Source: Galerina marginata (lineage: Eukaryota > Basidiomycota > Agaricomycetes > Agaricales > Galerinaceae). From it: a stretch of 64,000 nt of DNA. The translations under genes and the position numbers were made by a program. This document shows, one piece after another, positions 11,276 through 23,569 of the stretch (the first letter of the stretch is position 1; every line of letters starts with the position of its first letter). The stretch covers positions 1,240,001-1,304,000 of the forward strand of contig JAECYW010000004.1 in the NCBI GenBank assembly GCA_023014335.1, read 5' to 3'. Below the pieces are notes generated by a model. The model made no database searches and was not told where the DNA came from. It saw only the letters and a list, made by a program, of their open reading frames with translations.

Positions 11276-12989
11276 CTTGAAGCGTCACAACAAGCTGGAG
11301 GCCCGTAGCGCAGAGCCGGGTCGTAAGCTTGTGAAAGACGGTAAAAAGAGAAGTGCCAGTGGCTGTGCTGTCGGTTGATCCTTGAAAATCAATTTGATGC
11401 TCCTCAGTGTCACTGCCACGATATTGCGGCGTGCCAGTGCTTCCCAGATCGCGCAAGGCCTGCTCGATCGAAGCGCCTTCGAGCCTTCCCAGACCCAGCT
11501 GTTATGTAGGTCCAACTGACCTACTCTATCGTTATCCTTGTATATGCCATCTCTAAGAACTTGAAAAGAGAACGTCGTAAGAAATTTCGCCTTTGTTCTT
11601 GCGTTGTTTTCAACCAATTTTCAACAGATGAGCTGATTATTACCTGCTAGACTTTGGACAACTGTGAAAGTCATCACCCTGCTGCACCTTTTGAAGTTTT
11701 CTCATCTGGAACCTGCCAAATCATAGGCGAAAGTTCAGGATGAACATTCGTGAATCGTCATTTCACTAAACCTCTCAAGTCTGCACTTCAAGTTGTCGGA
11801 TTACCTGCTCAAACTTACGCGTTCTAAGCAAGACGAGAATGCTACCTCACCTTTCGTCCCGTGAATCGTGATTGACATGGACATCTGACTGCACAAAAGA
11901 CTCGATGGCAGATGTTATGTCACTGGCTACACGACCTTCGCCTTTTTCTTGTGAAGGGACATCGGCTTTCGGAAGCTTCACAGGAAGCCAATGTCGGCTG
12001 GCCACCCAAAATAAGATGCAATGAATGGGGAATGATTTGACTCATTCTTGATCTATCAACAATTGGGCACGTCATTGTCAATTCACGTCTCTGAAACTGA
12101 AGAAGCTCTAGACTTGGAATTCGATGTCTTGTCGGATATGCAACTGGCTCGTCCTTGGCTCGTCTGGTCTGGTCCCTCCAAGGTCTTTGGATGAATACCC
12201 TATCTGCGAAGCTGCCGAAAAGTATAAGATCCCACGACCTTTCTGTCGTGGAGTTCAGGATCTCTACGAATATGCTATCTGCGAAAAGCTTGCCGGTGAG
12301 GAAAAGTAGAATAGGAGACAGAAACGATAGGACTCTAAATGCGGGACAAAATTGACCACATGGTCTGACTTGGACCTGCTCATCGGTAACTTCTTATTGG
12401 TTGAACGTCTTGCGATAAGAATTTGACTCTTTCCAGAGGGTACCCGCTTTAAAGAGAAGTATAACTTATGGCATATTCAACCTGTTCCTGCGCCGAGTTT
12501 ATCCGACGCAGTTCTTGCACCGCCAAGACTGTCACGAAAAAGCAGAAACAGGACAGAGACGACCCTTGTGTCTTGTGAGGTCTTATCTGTGACAGTGGGG
12601 ATAAAATCTAAAGCTTAAAGGTTCAACTACCACTCTGCTTCCATCCATCGCTTATTGATTTCCTTCCGTTGAAAAATACATCCAGGATCTCCTTCCCTAT
12701 TGGACCATCTCCCATTGAATAGAGCGAGCGATGTATTGATGGGAGATGATGTTATAATGTCTATTCATTGTCACTGGAGTACCGTCTCTATTAAAGGCAT
12801 TTCCGGAACTCATGCTCCAAAAAGCCAGATGCAGTACGGCAAGGTGTTCGACATGACATTTCAAGCTATCAACGTCCAGATTCTTCCTTGAGGTCGTGTC
12901 ATCTACTTCTGAACTATAGAACTATATATAATGTGGGTCAGCGTCATATGTACTCACCTACCGAAAGGTGATCGGCATCTCCACGGAAA
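11276..12989. other. intergenic, 1.7 kb, with minor coding-like stretch
   Basis: A minus-strand frame at about 11617-11400 has a coding-like composition (DGIYKDNDRVGQLDLHNSWV) but no known domain and no clear exon partner; it may be a further relic next to the broken APH gene. The right part is the promoter region of the P450 gene. Confidence 0.4.
12232..12251. repeat. perfect 7-bp inverted repeat with 6-nt loop
   Basis: CCACGAC (12232-12238) and GTCGTGG (12245-12251) form a perfect stem around CTTTCT. It lies between two imperfect copies of a short sequence containing CTATCTGCGAA. It is 740 bp upstream of the P450 start. It could be chance or a dimeric factor site. Confidence 0.35.
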
Positions 12990-15333
12990 ATGTTCTCCAC
13001 CAATGTGCTCAATTATGTTCCTCATTCCATTTGGTTTTTCTTGCCACTTGCAGTGTTCGTGTTGTTTTTCTTCGTTCGAGGCGGGTTCAGATGGCAAACA
13101 CTCAAGAATCTACGGGGTCCGCCCTCCTACTCATGGCTCTATGGACACCAGGTCGAATTCTACCGGCAAAGCGATGTGGGCGAACTGGACTTCGCATGGG
13201 CCAACAAGTATGGTGGTGCCTGGAAGATCGATGGTTGCTTTGGTGTATGAACATCCTAACTCTCGTTTTGAACCGAACATTAACTTTGAACATAGCGTAA
13301 TATCTTGATGCTGTCAGATCCTTCAGCAATTCACCACATACTCCACACTATGGGCTATGGCTATCGCAAGACTAGGGAGAATAAGACTTTCATAGGGTTA
13401 TCTATTGGCCGAGGCGTTGTTTGGGCTGGAGGTCAGTTACTTTAGCTGAACATTCTGATAATTTGTCTCATTCGAGCTAGGTGAAACCCATGTTCGTCAC
13501 AGGAAGTTACTCAACCCTGCTTTCACCACTGAAGCTCAGCGGCCTTTTTACCCTGTATTTAGGCGAGTCGCGGCTCAGGTATATAGTCCACTTGTTATTA
13601 AGTCACTTTTATTCACTGCTATGCAGCTGACCAGTCAATGGAAAGACAATCTTCAGGTGGGAGACTGCTCAAAGTTCCAGGTCATGGATATCAGTCGTGG
13701 CCTTGTGAATACTACGCTCGACATCATTGGTGAAGGTAGAATCATTTTATGCTCCAATTCCACCTCGTCTGATTTATTGCACCTACACTCAGCCGTTTTC
13801 GACTATCACTTTGGTTCACTTGATGGACGGGACGAAAAAAATGAATTTAGTGAAGTTTTTCACAACCTATTGTAAGTTTCACTTCGATACTCTTCGGTTA
13901 CTATTTCAACTGACTTACTGATAGCGCTGATTCCACCCTGTTCCCGCCGAAGAGCGCCATTCTCTTTGCCGCTAGTTGGGCATATTGGCCAGAAGGAATA
14001 CTTCGCTACGTAGACCACCTCCCATTTCGCCAGTTCGTTCGGTTCAAAGAGTTCATCACGCTCGGAAAGAGGCTCGGCAAAGAGCTTGTAAAGAACCAGG
14101 CCCCCGTTAACAACAGCGAGAAACGTCGTGATATCCTGAGCATTCTCGGTAAGTCCCTAGTTGTATCTCTGTAATACGATCGTGCTTATGCAGCCCTCTA
14201 GTTGCGGCCAATCAAAGCAATAGCAGAGCTGATCGTCTCAGCGAAGATGAGGTGTTGTCGCAAGTAACGTGAGGAATATTCCACATACATTTACCAAGTC
14301 TTTGGAGTTTATTTGGGGTTAGAACACTCTTATTTGCAGGCCATGACACCACTGCCACCACCCTCACATGGATCATGTATGAATTAGCCAATCATCCCGA
14401 AGACCAAGCAAGTGTTCGACATGAAGTTAAAACCAAACGGGCCAAGCTTTCCGGAAATGGACAGAGGGATTTCACGTCCACTGATCTTGAGAGTATGACC
14501 TTCACCAATGCAGTGATCAAGGCAAGTCTTAATTTCCGATCTTAATCGCCCACTTTTGATTTTGCATAGGAGGCCCTGCGACTGCACCCAGTGAGTCTTA
14601 ATGTTCCATTTTTTTGGTGTTAATTTCTTATGAGATCGGCCTAGATTGTACCATGGACGTTCGTCCCCGGCCATCTCAGCTCGTTGTAAAGTTGACTAAA
14701 AACTGATTAGTACTCGCGAGGCTGCAGTCAATGACATTATCCCGCTCTCCGAGCCTGTTACTGGTATCGATGGACAGCTTATCTCTCAAATCGAAGTCGT
14801 ACCAGGCCAGCATATTCTTCTCTCCACTTGTGCTTACAACCGGTATGTTCCATTTTGTCTCTGTACATTTTACCTACTTACTCTGGGGTAAAATCTAGTC
14901 ATCCTCGTGTATGGGGTGCTGACTCTCATCAGTGGAACCCCAGACGTCATTTCAACACAGAATTAAAAGAACAACAGATTCCTCTCGGCCTGTATTCCAA
15001 CGTGTACGTCCATACTTCTTCACAGTTTACGGCAACCGTTGATTAGCTGGATCCAGCCTAACTTTTGCTGGTGGACCTTCAGGATGCATTGGCTGGAGAT
15101 TCGCGTCAGCTTTCTCCCAAATATTTGACGAGATGTCGCATTAATTATTCTCCTCTAGACTTTCCGAAATGCAATCGGTTCTTGTCGAACTGGTGGAGAA
15201 TTTTGAGTTCTGCCCTCCGGCTGACAAGAATATCAAGATGTTACGTACGCCTGTTGGTCCTCTCATGGCTCCTATGATCAAGGGCAAGTTTGACGAAGGG
15301 GTTCAAATGCCGTTAGGTCTTCGCCCCCTCTAA
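12990..15333 (+). CDS. cytochrome P450 monooxygenase
   Basis: Thirteen exons join in phase from the ATG at 12990 to TAA at 15331-15333, giving about 552 residues. An N-terminal membrane anchor (IWFFLPLAVFVLFFFV) is followed by the Pro-rich hinge LRGPPSYSWLYG. The I-helix oxygen-binding motif AGHDTTA is near residues 326-332, the K-helix ExxR (EALR) at about 389-392, PRRHF in the meander, and the heme-binding loop FAGGPSGCIG with the axial Cys near 489. All invariant P450 residues are present, so the gene appears functional. It belongs to the ER-bound, CPR-dependent class typical of basidiomycetes; the CYP family number cannot be assigned without a search. The ExxR motif sits on a 21-nt exon (14570-14590) preceded by a GC-AG intron. 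The gene ends 372 bp from the end of the convergent ABC exporter, which suggests but does not prove a shared pathway. Confidence 0.95.
14522..14569 (+). other. GC-AG intron in the P450 gene
   Basis: The exon ends ...GTGATCAAG and the intron begins GCAAGT and ends GCATAG, 48 nt. Reading straight through would not produce the conserved KEALRLHP block, whereas splicing at this GC donor restores it. The rest of the donor matches consensus strongly, as is usual for GC donors. Confidence 0.85.
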
Positions 15334-15705
15334 ATCGAGTTGAAGTAGTACCTATGTGATCTGGCACTTAGTAAAGTCTGGTCAAGTTCACCGACTCACA
15401 TATGCCTTATATTATTACTCGTAAAATATTGGTCTGGGGTTTGGTTCCAGGCTTCAAGACCACTTTGTCTTGCCGAGGCAACATATATACCTCGCAACGG
15501 TCTGTATTAGTAATTGAGAGAGTTAGTAAAGCAGAAGACGCCGAGGCAAGGTTGAAAAGCGTCCTGTAATCCATGCTACTTAGAGTCGTACCCATCACGG
15601 TGGCAGTTATTAGTCGTGAACAGTTGAACTACTCGAGTACATTTCTGGGCTTCGACAGCTCAACGGGTACATGTTTCGTGCTATTTCTTCTCAGTGGGTC
15701 CAGCT
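15334..15705. other. convergent intergenic between P450 and ABC exporter
   Basis: The 372-bp stretch lies between two gene 3' ends and should hold both polyadenylation regions. No coding sequence was seen. Confidence 0.6.
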
Positions 15706-18700
15706 TTAAGACTTCGACAACTGTTGCTGCTGAGTGTACTCCCAATAGGCACCCCGTTTCGCAGTAAGCTGATCATGAGTCCCAGATTCCAAAACACGTC
15801 CGTCTTGCAAGAAATATCTGTAAAGCAAAGGTCAAACGGTTGGCAATCGCACCGTAAAATCTTAAAAGCTGCAACGTACATGCAATCCGCGTTCTGAATC
15901 GTGGATAGCCTATGGGCAATGGCAATCGTTGTTCGTCCTTTCGCAGCCTGATCCAATGCCTCCTGCACCACTTTTTCAGATTGGGAGTCTAGTGCAGATG
16001 TACTTTTCAGGTGGAATGGATCGTCAGATTGTCATCGATACTACCGAGAACAGAGACTCACGCTTCATCCAGGAGCAGGACCTTGGGATTGCGCAATAAA
16101 GCTCGTGCAATCGCAACACGCTCTGAGCAAAAAAGCGATCAGGGACCAACAATCGTACACAAAGCCACATTGAGAACAAACTCACGCTTTTGACCGCCAG
16201 AGAGTTGTGTGCCTTTTCCACCTACATCCGTCTCGAAATCACTGTGCATTGAGAAAATCTGGTGAAACACTGAAAATACACGGAGGAAGATCGTAAACTT
16301 ACTCGGGCAAAGAGTTGATAAATTCCAAGATGTTCGCATTCCGACACGCCTCTTCCAGCTCGACTTGGGTAACCTCTTCGATGGGCTTCGTCGCGCCTAG
16401 CAAGATGTTGAAGCGGATGGTGCCAGCATACAAAGTAGGCTCCTGAGACACCACCGCGAGGTGTTTCCGATACTCTTGAACGTTGAACTCGTCAATGGGC
16501 ACGCCGTCCATCTGTCCAACAATTGAGCATGCAGAGGCCATAACAGTGGGTATGTAAGGGGCTCACCAGCACCCGACCAGCAACAGGGTCATAAAAGTGC
16601 TCTAGCAGCTGTACCACCGTGCTCTTCCCGCACCCCGAGGCGCCGACCAACGCGACATAAGTGCCAGGTTTGACTACGATGTTCAATCCGCGCAGGACCT
16701 TGACAGATGGACGAGTCGGGTACTGGAAATGCACGTCCTGGAACTGGATCTCGCCCACCACCTCCTGCGGGATCTTGCCTTTTGTCGACTCAGCATCGAT
16801 AGTGGGTAGCGAGTTAAGCAGGGTGATGATCTCGGATGCACCACCTTTTGCAGCAGATATATCCGGTACAAATCCAAACACACTGCGAATCAGATTTATC
16901 AACATCAGACTTTGATCTGATAAACGGATAAATGCACCTTCCAGCCTGGATCGCGCTGAACACAACGGACATAAGACACACAAAGAAAGCATTCGAGTCG
17001 TACACCCGATCCGCAACGAGTCTCGAGCCATACCAAAACACCAACGCAATAACGAAAAACGTCAGAGCTTGCGACAGTGCATAAGCAAATGTGCTCCCGA
17101 TTCCCGCCCGCGCCGCGCTCTTCAGCGGCGCCTCCAAGCTCCTTCCATATACATCGCAGCAGTCCTTTTCCCTAGTCAACGACGCAACTGTTCGTATGGC
17201 ACCGACTGCCTCGCACGCCATCTGCGCGGACTCGTCGTGCGCTGCCTTGTTGACCTCGTCTTTGAGTACGACAACGCGCAACCGGATATACCCTGAACCG
17301 ATGACAAACGGGAGTGCGGCGATGGCGACGGCGGCGAGCTTCGGGGCGAAAACGAGACCGATGACGATGCCAGCGACGACGGTTGTGCAGCTTTGGATAA
17401 TGCTACCGAGGGTGATGCCTGCAAGCCCATTCACCTTCTGCGTGTTGGAGCTTAGGCCTGAGGTGAGGGCCCCAGTCTACATTAGGCGAGCAAGTTATGG
17501 TCAGGCTTTCCTGGAATACTAAAGGTGCACGCTACTCACGCTATTACATTCTTGGTCAAAGAACTCGACTAGAAGAGGACACAAAGTTAGCGAAAACAGC
17601 GCAAAAGGTAGAAAACAAAGCAACTCACTGTCCTGCCGCAAAATAGCCTTGAAGCTCAAATACCTCAGCTTGCTCGTAAGTATCGCGGCTGACCTAGCAA
17701 AGAAGAAAGTCTGCACCGCCATCGCGGCCGTTGAGAGCAGTGCAATGATGAAGAACCACAGCGCGTTCCTGTTCCCCTCGGCCCTCAGCTCATGGCGTGC
17801 TGCTGCACTGTCCGGTACAATCTGGAATGTTGACACCGCGCGCGCGTACACGATCCCGAACGCGGGATAGACGCAGCCCACGGCCACGGCACCGAGGGTG
17901 CCGTATAGGTACAATGGCCAGTTCGATTGGCCGATGCGCCACATGCGCCGGAAGAGGTAGGTGATGGAGTACACCTTGTCAACAGACGGGAAGAGCATCG
18001 TCGTCTCCTCTTTAGCCGGGTCAATCGAGACCGCTTTCTCCGAGACCGCATCGCCGCTGGCCACCGACAAACCACTCATTCGCCTCTGCATCGGGACAAC
18101 TTCGATCTCCTCCTGTGGAACCACCGGCCCCTCCAAACCCTCACGCAGCTTCTGCGCCGCGACGAGCTTCGCGTACGTGCCTTCCGCATCTAACAGCAGC
18201 TCATTGTGCGTGCCCCGCTGCAGCACCTCGCCCTGCAGGCCCATCACGAAGATGCAGTCCGCGTCGCGGACGGTCGACAGCCGATGGGCGATAACGATGG
18301 TGGTGCGTCCCGCGGCAGCCTTGTCGAGCGCGTTCTGCACGATGCCCTCGGACCGTGTGTCGAGTGCGGAGGTGGCCTCGTCGAGGAGGAGGATGCGCGG
18401 GTCAGAGATGATGGCACGGGCGATGGCGATACGCTCTGTTTGTTTCGGGTAAGCAAGTGCAGAATGAAAGCGAGTGTGCATGGATATTACTCACGTTTCT
18501 GACCACCAGAGAGCAAGAACCCGCGCTCGCCGACAAGGGTCTCATACCCCTGCGGCAAACCCATAATAAAATCGTGCGCGTTCGCCTTGACACACGCCTC
18601 CGTGATCCGCTTCTCCTTTTCCTCCTTATTCATCGCCTTGCCACCCACAACCTCAAACCGGCTCCCAATAAGTCCATGAGCCACGTTCTCCCGAATACTC

Positions 18701-20480
18701 GTCGCGAATAGCACCGGCTCCTGCGCCACGAGGCCAATTTGCCTTCGGAGCCAGCGGAGGTTGAGCGTGCGCAGGTCCGCGCCGTCGAGCTGCACGGAGC
18801 CGGAGAGAGGATCGTAGAATCGCTCGATGAGGTTGATGACGGTGGATTTGCCCGAACCGGAGGAGCCAACGAGGGCGCTGGTCTTGCCGGCTTCGAATTC
18901 GAGTGACAAACCTGGCCACAGAAAGAAAAAAGAAAGTTGCAAGTTGAAAAACAAAAGAAGGAAGTTAAATATGCTGACGCACCGTTCAAAATGGGCACTT
19001 CCGGTCGGCTGGGGTACCGGAACACTACACCCTCCAATTTGATGTGACCCTTCACTGGGGTTTTCTCATTCGCGAGTTCATCAAGCTTCAAGCCTACGTC
19101 TGACAAAGAGTCGATTTCGGGCACTCGGTCAATCGTGGCGTAAAGCTTTGCTGCTGCGCCCTGAGCTTGTGCGATCGCCTGCTGCTCTGGACCCAGAAGG
19201 ACGAGGGCGTAGGATCCTGTGAGTATTGACATGAACACATTCACCACGACGCCCACAGTCGCGTGTCCGGAGAGAATGAGGGTCGTGCCATAGTAAAAGG
19301 CTACACAAATCCGAATGCCATCAATGCCACCCAAAGCATGAAGAAGGCAAAGAGCTTACCCAACCCATACGCAGCATAAACAACGAAATAAAAACACCCC
19401 AGCCCAATCCCATGCACGCCTGCGGTGCGCATGTCTATCATGAGCGCATTGCGGTTGTGCGCGTTGTACATGCCGCTGAGCATACGTTGCGCGCCAAACG
19501 CCTGCATAGTGCGCACGGAGGCAATGACCTCCTCAGCGAGGGTACCGCCTGCGGCGAGGTGGGAGAGGGAGCGCTGCATAGATCGAGACATGAGCGCGGA
19601 CATGATGGCGCCTGTTAAGACGATGCAGGGGAGGATGGAGGTGAGTGCGAGAGCGAGGCGCCAGGAGCGGACGTAGGCCACTGGAGGAAGGTGGGTTAGC
19701 ATAGGGGATGGAATGGGAGTGGAGGGGTAAAGTCGTACCTAAGAATCCGGTGACGAAGGACGAGAATTGCTCGACGACCATGGCGACCTTTTCTGAAGTG
19801 CCTTGCTGGACTAAATCTGATCATTCATATTAGCAAATGTTCTTCCTGGTGTTGGGCGAAACAAACGTACGAGTGTCAGATTGGATACGTGTGGCAACCT
19901 CTCCTGCGCCGACATTATCAAAGTACGCGATGTCTTGCCGCAGGATAGCTTGTAAATAGCTCTCGCGCAGCCGTTTTGCGTTCACCTCGCCGGTGTATGT
20001 CCAGATGGCCATGAACAACCATGTAGAGAAACCCATGCCGATTCCTGGAACGACAAGTTCGTAAGCTTTCAAGTCCATCACCGTCACAAATTAATTATAC
20101 CCACCGATAGCAAAGATGTAAAGGGCATCTTTAGCAGCCGCATCCTTAAATGCCTGCGCCGCGTTAGACACGTCCTTCCCTTGCGAAACGGCAGCTCCGA
20201 ACCCGATAAAAGACTGGGTGAGGTTGCCGAACAGAAGAGACATAAGCGGCTGTGCAGCCCCTGCTGCTGCTGCTGCGAAGAGGCCGAGGATGTTGAGGGT
20301 CGTCTCGATGGGCGTTTGGAAGCGGAATAAGGAGAGGAAAGGGACTGGAGGTAAGGAATTGTCTTTATGTGCATTGTCCTTTTCCTTTGCTTGATCTATC
20401 GTTGGTAGGTTTGTTTTGGACGGGCCTTCGTTGGGCAAAACCTTCTCGTCAACAGAGGGCAGTGGATTGCTAAACGACAT
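15706..20480 (-). CDS. ABCB-type (MDR/P-glycoprotein) full-length exporter
   Basis: Fifteen exons join in phase from the ATG at 20480 (ACCATG context; another in-frame ATG lies at 20489) to the TAA at 15706, about 1,300 residues. The order is TMD1-NBD1-TMD2-NBD2. NBD1 has Walker [10 protein letters not shown], signature LSGGQKQ (spliced) and Walker [13 protein letters not shown] with H-loop [12 protein letters not shown]2 has Walker [10 protein letters not shown], signature LSGGQKQ, Walker [13 protein letters not shown] and IAHRLSTI. Both ATP sites therefore look competent. Membrane helices such as [18 protein letters not shown] and [18 protein letters not shown] are visible. Family members export hydrophobic compounds, drugs or lipopeptides (a-factor type) at the plasma membrane. 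A linker of about 60 charged residues joins the halves. The convergent P450 next door raises the possibility of export of its product; this is inference. Confidence 0.95.
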
Positions 20481-21527
20481 GGTGACCATGCAGTGCCAGA
20501 ATCTCGACAAACTCAACTGGGGTTCGGCGAGGGTATATCACCAATCGCACCGATGGATGCTTGGTAAAGAATTGCCAGAGAATCGCCATAGTATCTCCGT
20601 TCCCTGTGCATTTTCTCGTTAACCGTAAGACGATATGACGAGGGTTGGGGAAAACGAACTTACAAACCACCCCCGCGCAGGACGCCAGTTTCTTGCCAGT
20701 TTCATTATGGAGCAAATGTCAAGATGTGCACCGGACGGCACGGGCTTCCCTTTCGATCTCTGTTCCCGATCGAATGATGGCGATCAGAACCGCCGAAATA
20801 GGCGAGCGGAGGCTTCTTCATGACAGCGGAGCCGTTTATTCTGCTCATCCAACACGATGCCTTGTCCATGCTCCTGTAACATCCCTCACACTTCATCGGT
20901 TCTTCAAATTCAAGTTTGTCCGCTGGAATTACGTCACTGGGAGATGGCTTCATCCAAGTACCGCCACCCTCAGGCTTACGGGTAAGTTCACAAAATAAAT
21001 GTATCACAATCATCATGGTGACTCTCAGAAATATATATACTTGGCTTTGGATTCTGATTTTACTTCCCGAAGTTCTTACCACTTCAACAAGAACACACGA
21101 GCCATTCAAATAAACAGTAATGACGATGCTGCAGCTATCCTGACGATCGCATGCAGACACTACGTTCCAAACACTTGGGACTCCCCTTTCGTGGAGGCAA
21201 CGTAGTAAACATGGTTCCAGTTTACCGACACCTCTTCGGGCGCTGTTCTCAGGAGCTGGATTCAAACAATCCGCGAATGAAGTGGATAAGCTGACTGGCC
21301 GATCGTGAGGTGTTGCTTCTGGTTATGTGCGGAAAGGAAAGGTACTGTTACCGTTCCTCGTTTATTTCAAGACTAAGTTATCCATCATACTTAGGGTGCG
21401 GCGACGACATTTCCTTCTATGGCCTTGAGTGTTCTGACAAAGGAAAAGAGGGTTAAGGTAAAAAATATGCTGCTATGATAAGTTCTTTAGGTTTGTCGAA
21501 TAGACAGTCTACCTTATACAGCCATCC
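20481..21527. other. intergenic, upstream of ABC exporter
   Basis: A minus-strand frame (21265-20705) has a coding-like C-terminal part (ADKLEFEEPMKCEGCYRSMD), but no known domain and no supporting splice chain. Treated as unresolved. The 20.5-20.7 kb part is the exporter promoter region. Confidence 0.4.
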
Positions 21528-22000
21528 ATGCAGCCAAATCCTCGGAATGGCCGCGAACAGTCTCTCAAGGACCCTCAAAACGCAAACCGTCTCTGCCCAC
21601 AATACATTCCTTTAGGCAATGACCCAATCCCTAATGTACAAAAGCACGCGGAACATGAGCTCCTTCGACGACTAGCGTTGGCTCTAACCGATGTGTATCA
21701 ACTTCCATTTTTTTTTCATGATCTCCTCAGAGGGATGCCGTCGTAAAGGCCAGGTTCCCACTTGAATTCATCTCCAGCACCCTCAACAATGACGCTTCGT
21801 ATTATTACATACCTCAGGGTAAGCCGAATAAATTCTCCATACAAGAACAACTTAACATTCATCTGTATTTCAGGTACCGTGATATTCACTAACATGCTGC
21901 ATGACTATGGAGAGTACGATATACCCTGGGCGTTACTTTTACGAGAAAAGGATTCTCGACAAAACCTATGGGATTGGATTCTGAAGACTGTCTGTAACGC
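21528..22000 (+). pseudogene. probable cytochrome P450 relic
   Basis: Two short blocks recall the middle of a P450. One reads NDPIPNVQKHAEHELLRR, like the J-helix segment after the I-helix. The other reads YYYIPQ, then an intron (GTAAGC...TTTCAG, about 21816-21873), then GTVIFTNMLHD, like the beta-strand IPKGT region before the meander. The blocks are in different frames, stops intervene, and no heme loop follows. It would be a decayed copy about 6 kb from the intact P450. The match is by eye and weak. Confidence 0.35.
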
Positions 22001-22837
22001 GCTTTCTCTTCAATCCCACCAATATATTTCCACCGCCTCTCCCTAGAGTTGCTTCAGTCAAAAATTGGCTTCCTCAACCGCAATGTCAAGATCAGCCATT
22101 CCTCTGCCGTGTACCGCGGCCCTAAATTTTAAACCTCTATCCTGAGCTTTGCTGGCGGTTAGTATCATACTTTCTTCGTCCGATGTCCAGAAAGAGGTTG
22201 GATGACGGCGATAAGTGGTCATGTGGACTTTGAATCCTACTCTATGGTTTTTCGAATCCTTATACATTTTTGAATTAGCCAAATAATGGCTCCAGCACAC
22301 ATCGGTCCGATGGAGCGATGAGACGCGTCAAACATTGGTTAAAAGACGCGAAGGTCGAGTGTACACTGTATAGATGTTCCTTCTCGCGTTTTGCCTTCGC
22401 GTGTCCTGTCAACAACTCGGTCACTATGACCCCAACACTTGATCAAGTCGCTTGCAGACAGGTCACGTCAGATTTGGGAAGAGAGAGGGGAGCTCAATAG
22501 ATAACTGAATATACATGAGGGGGTCGTTGCAAAGTATGATACGATGTATGTAGGGAAGTCAGGGTTCTTGTAGTTGAAACAGCTGTAGAGATTTGTAGCA
22601 AGGATGATGACAAGAGAGTAGGGAAAGCAATAAAAAAACAACAAAAGAAAGAAATGTAACACTGGGGAAAGACGGCGGAACAAACCGGGATGCGTTACTG
22701 TATACCATTGGAAGAGAGAAAGAGTATGTGTATAGTTGAGTGTAAGTAATTGGAACCTGGAACCAATGCCCGAGAGTCCGATATGAATGGATGATGATGA
22801 TAATACAGATTGAAGGACGTTGCGCGATTTAGCCAGT
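22001..22837. other. intergenic
   Basis: This is the 3' flank of the acidic conserved-protein gene that ends at 22838. Long minus-strand open sequence at 22468-22854 is low in coding character and is probably 3' untranslated region. No other gene seen. Confidence 0.5.
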
Positions 22838-23569
22838 TCACGGGATGATCTCATCTAGGTCTCCTTCTTTGACGCGGATCTCTACAACCTCGACCTCATA
22901 GTCAGTCATTGCCGAATTGTTCGACCCCACCGAGCTGGAGATGAACCCTCGAGAGTTGGGAGGAGAGGTAGAAGCGATATCTGGAAGAAAATATTAGCGC
23001 GGATAACAGTGATCAAAGTGCTGGGTACCCACATCTGTCTTTGATGTAAGGCGGTACGAACAGATCCTTATCCGACCGAAGTCAGTTTTGTAGTAATTTT
23101 TGAGAAGAAAGAATCATACCTGATTCCACACGAAGCCCTGGCTCCTTTGAATGGTTAGGATGGGTCGAAGGGTGTAGACGTGCGGCCGCTTCTTCCTCTG
23201 GCGTCTAGGGGACTCAGGCTCAGGTTCGATAGCCCTCTGCTTGCCCTTCACATCCTTCTGCTTGTCGACAGCCATGTCTTTGGATTGCCCATCGGGACCG
23301 TCCTCATCCATATCCATGTCGATGTCGTGGCTATCGTCGTTCCGCGCTGTGTCCGCAGCAGGCGATGGCTCATTATCCTCGGAGTCGGAGCTGTGCTGTT
23401 GAGCCCGTGCTCCACCCTCGTGGTAGTCGTCCTCGTCCTCGGAGCAGGAGTCCGAGTCCGAGTTGCTGTCGTCGTTGTGGATCTGCTCGTAGCAGGCCCA
23501 CGTCGGTGGCGAGGCTGCCCGGCCTATAGTGCGGCGGCGGAAGTAGTATGAGTTGGCAGCCGTGCTCAT
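22838..23569 (-). CDS. conserved acidic protein of unknown function
   Basis: The ATG at 23569 opens a 150-codon exon that ends ...QGFVWNQ. A GTATGA...GATAAG intron leads to a short exon DLFVPPYIKDR, and a GTGGGT...TTCCAG intron leads to the last exon ending VKEGDLDEIIP and TGA at 22838. The protein is about 207 residues. The first half is very acidic (runs of Asp, Glu and Ser). A basic stretch (PRRQRKKRPH) follows and could direct it to the nucleus. The block RSQGFVWNQDLFVPPYIKDR looks like a conserved core typical of orphan basidiomycete proteins. No enzyme motif is present, and the function is unknown. Confidence 0.85.

Noticed and set aside
18206..18502. Plus-strand frames across the ABC exporter
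   Set aside because: They lie opposite nucleotide-binding-domain exons whose motifs are unambiguous on the minus strand.
22468..22854. 128-codon minus-strand frame after the acidic conserved-protein gene
   Set aside because: It overlaps the final exon and 3' flank in another frame and has a low-complexity aromatic/Ser composition without motif.
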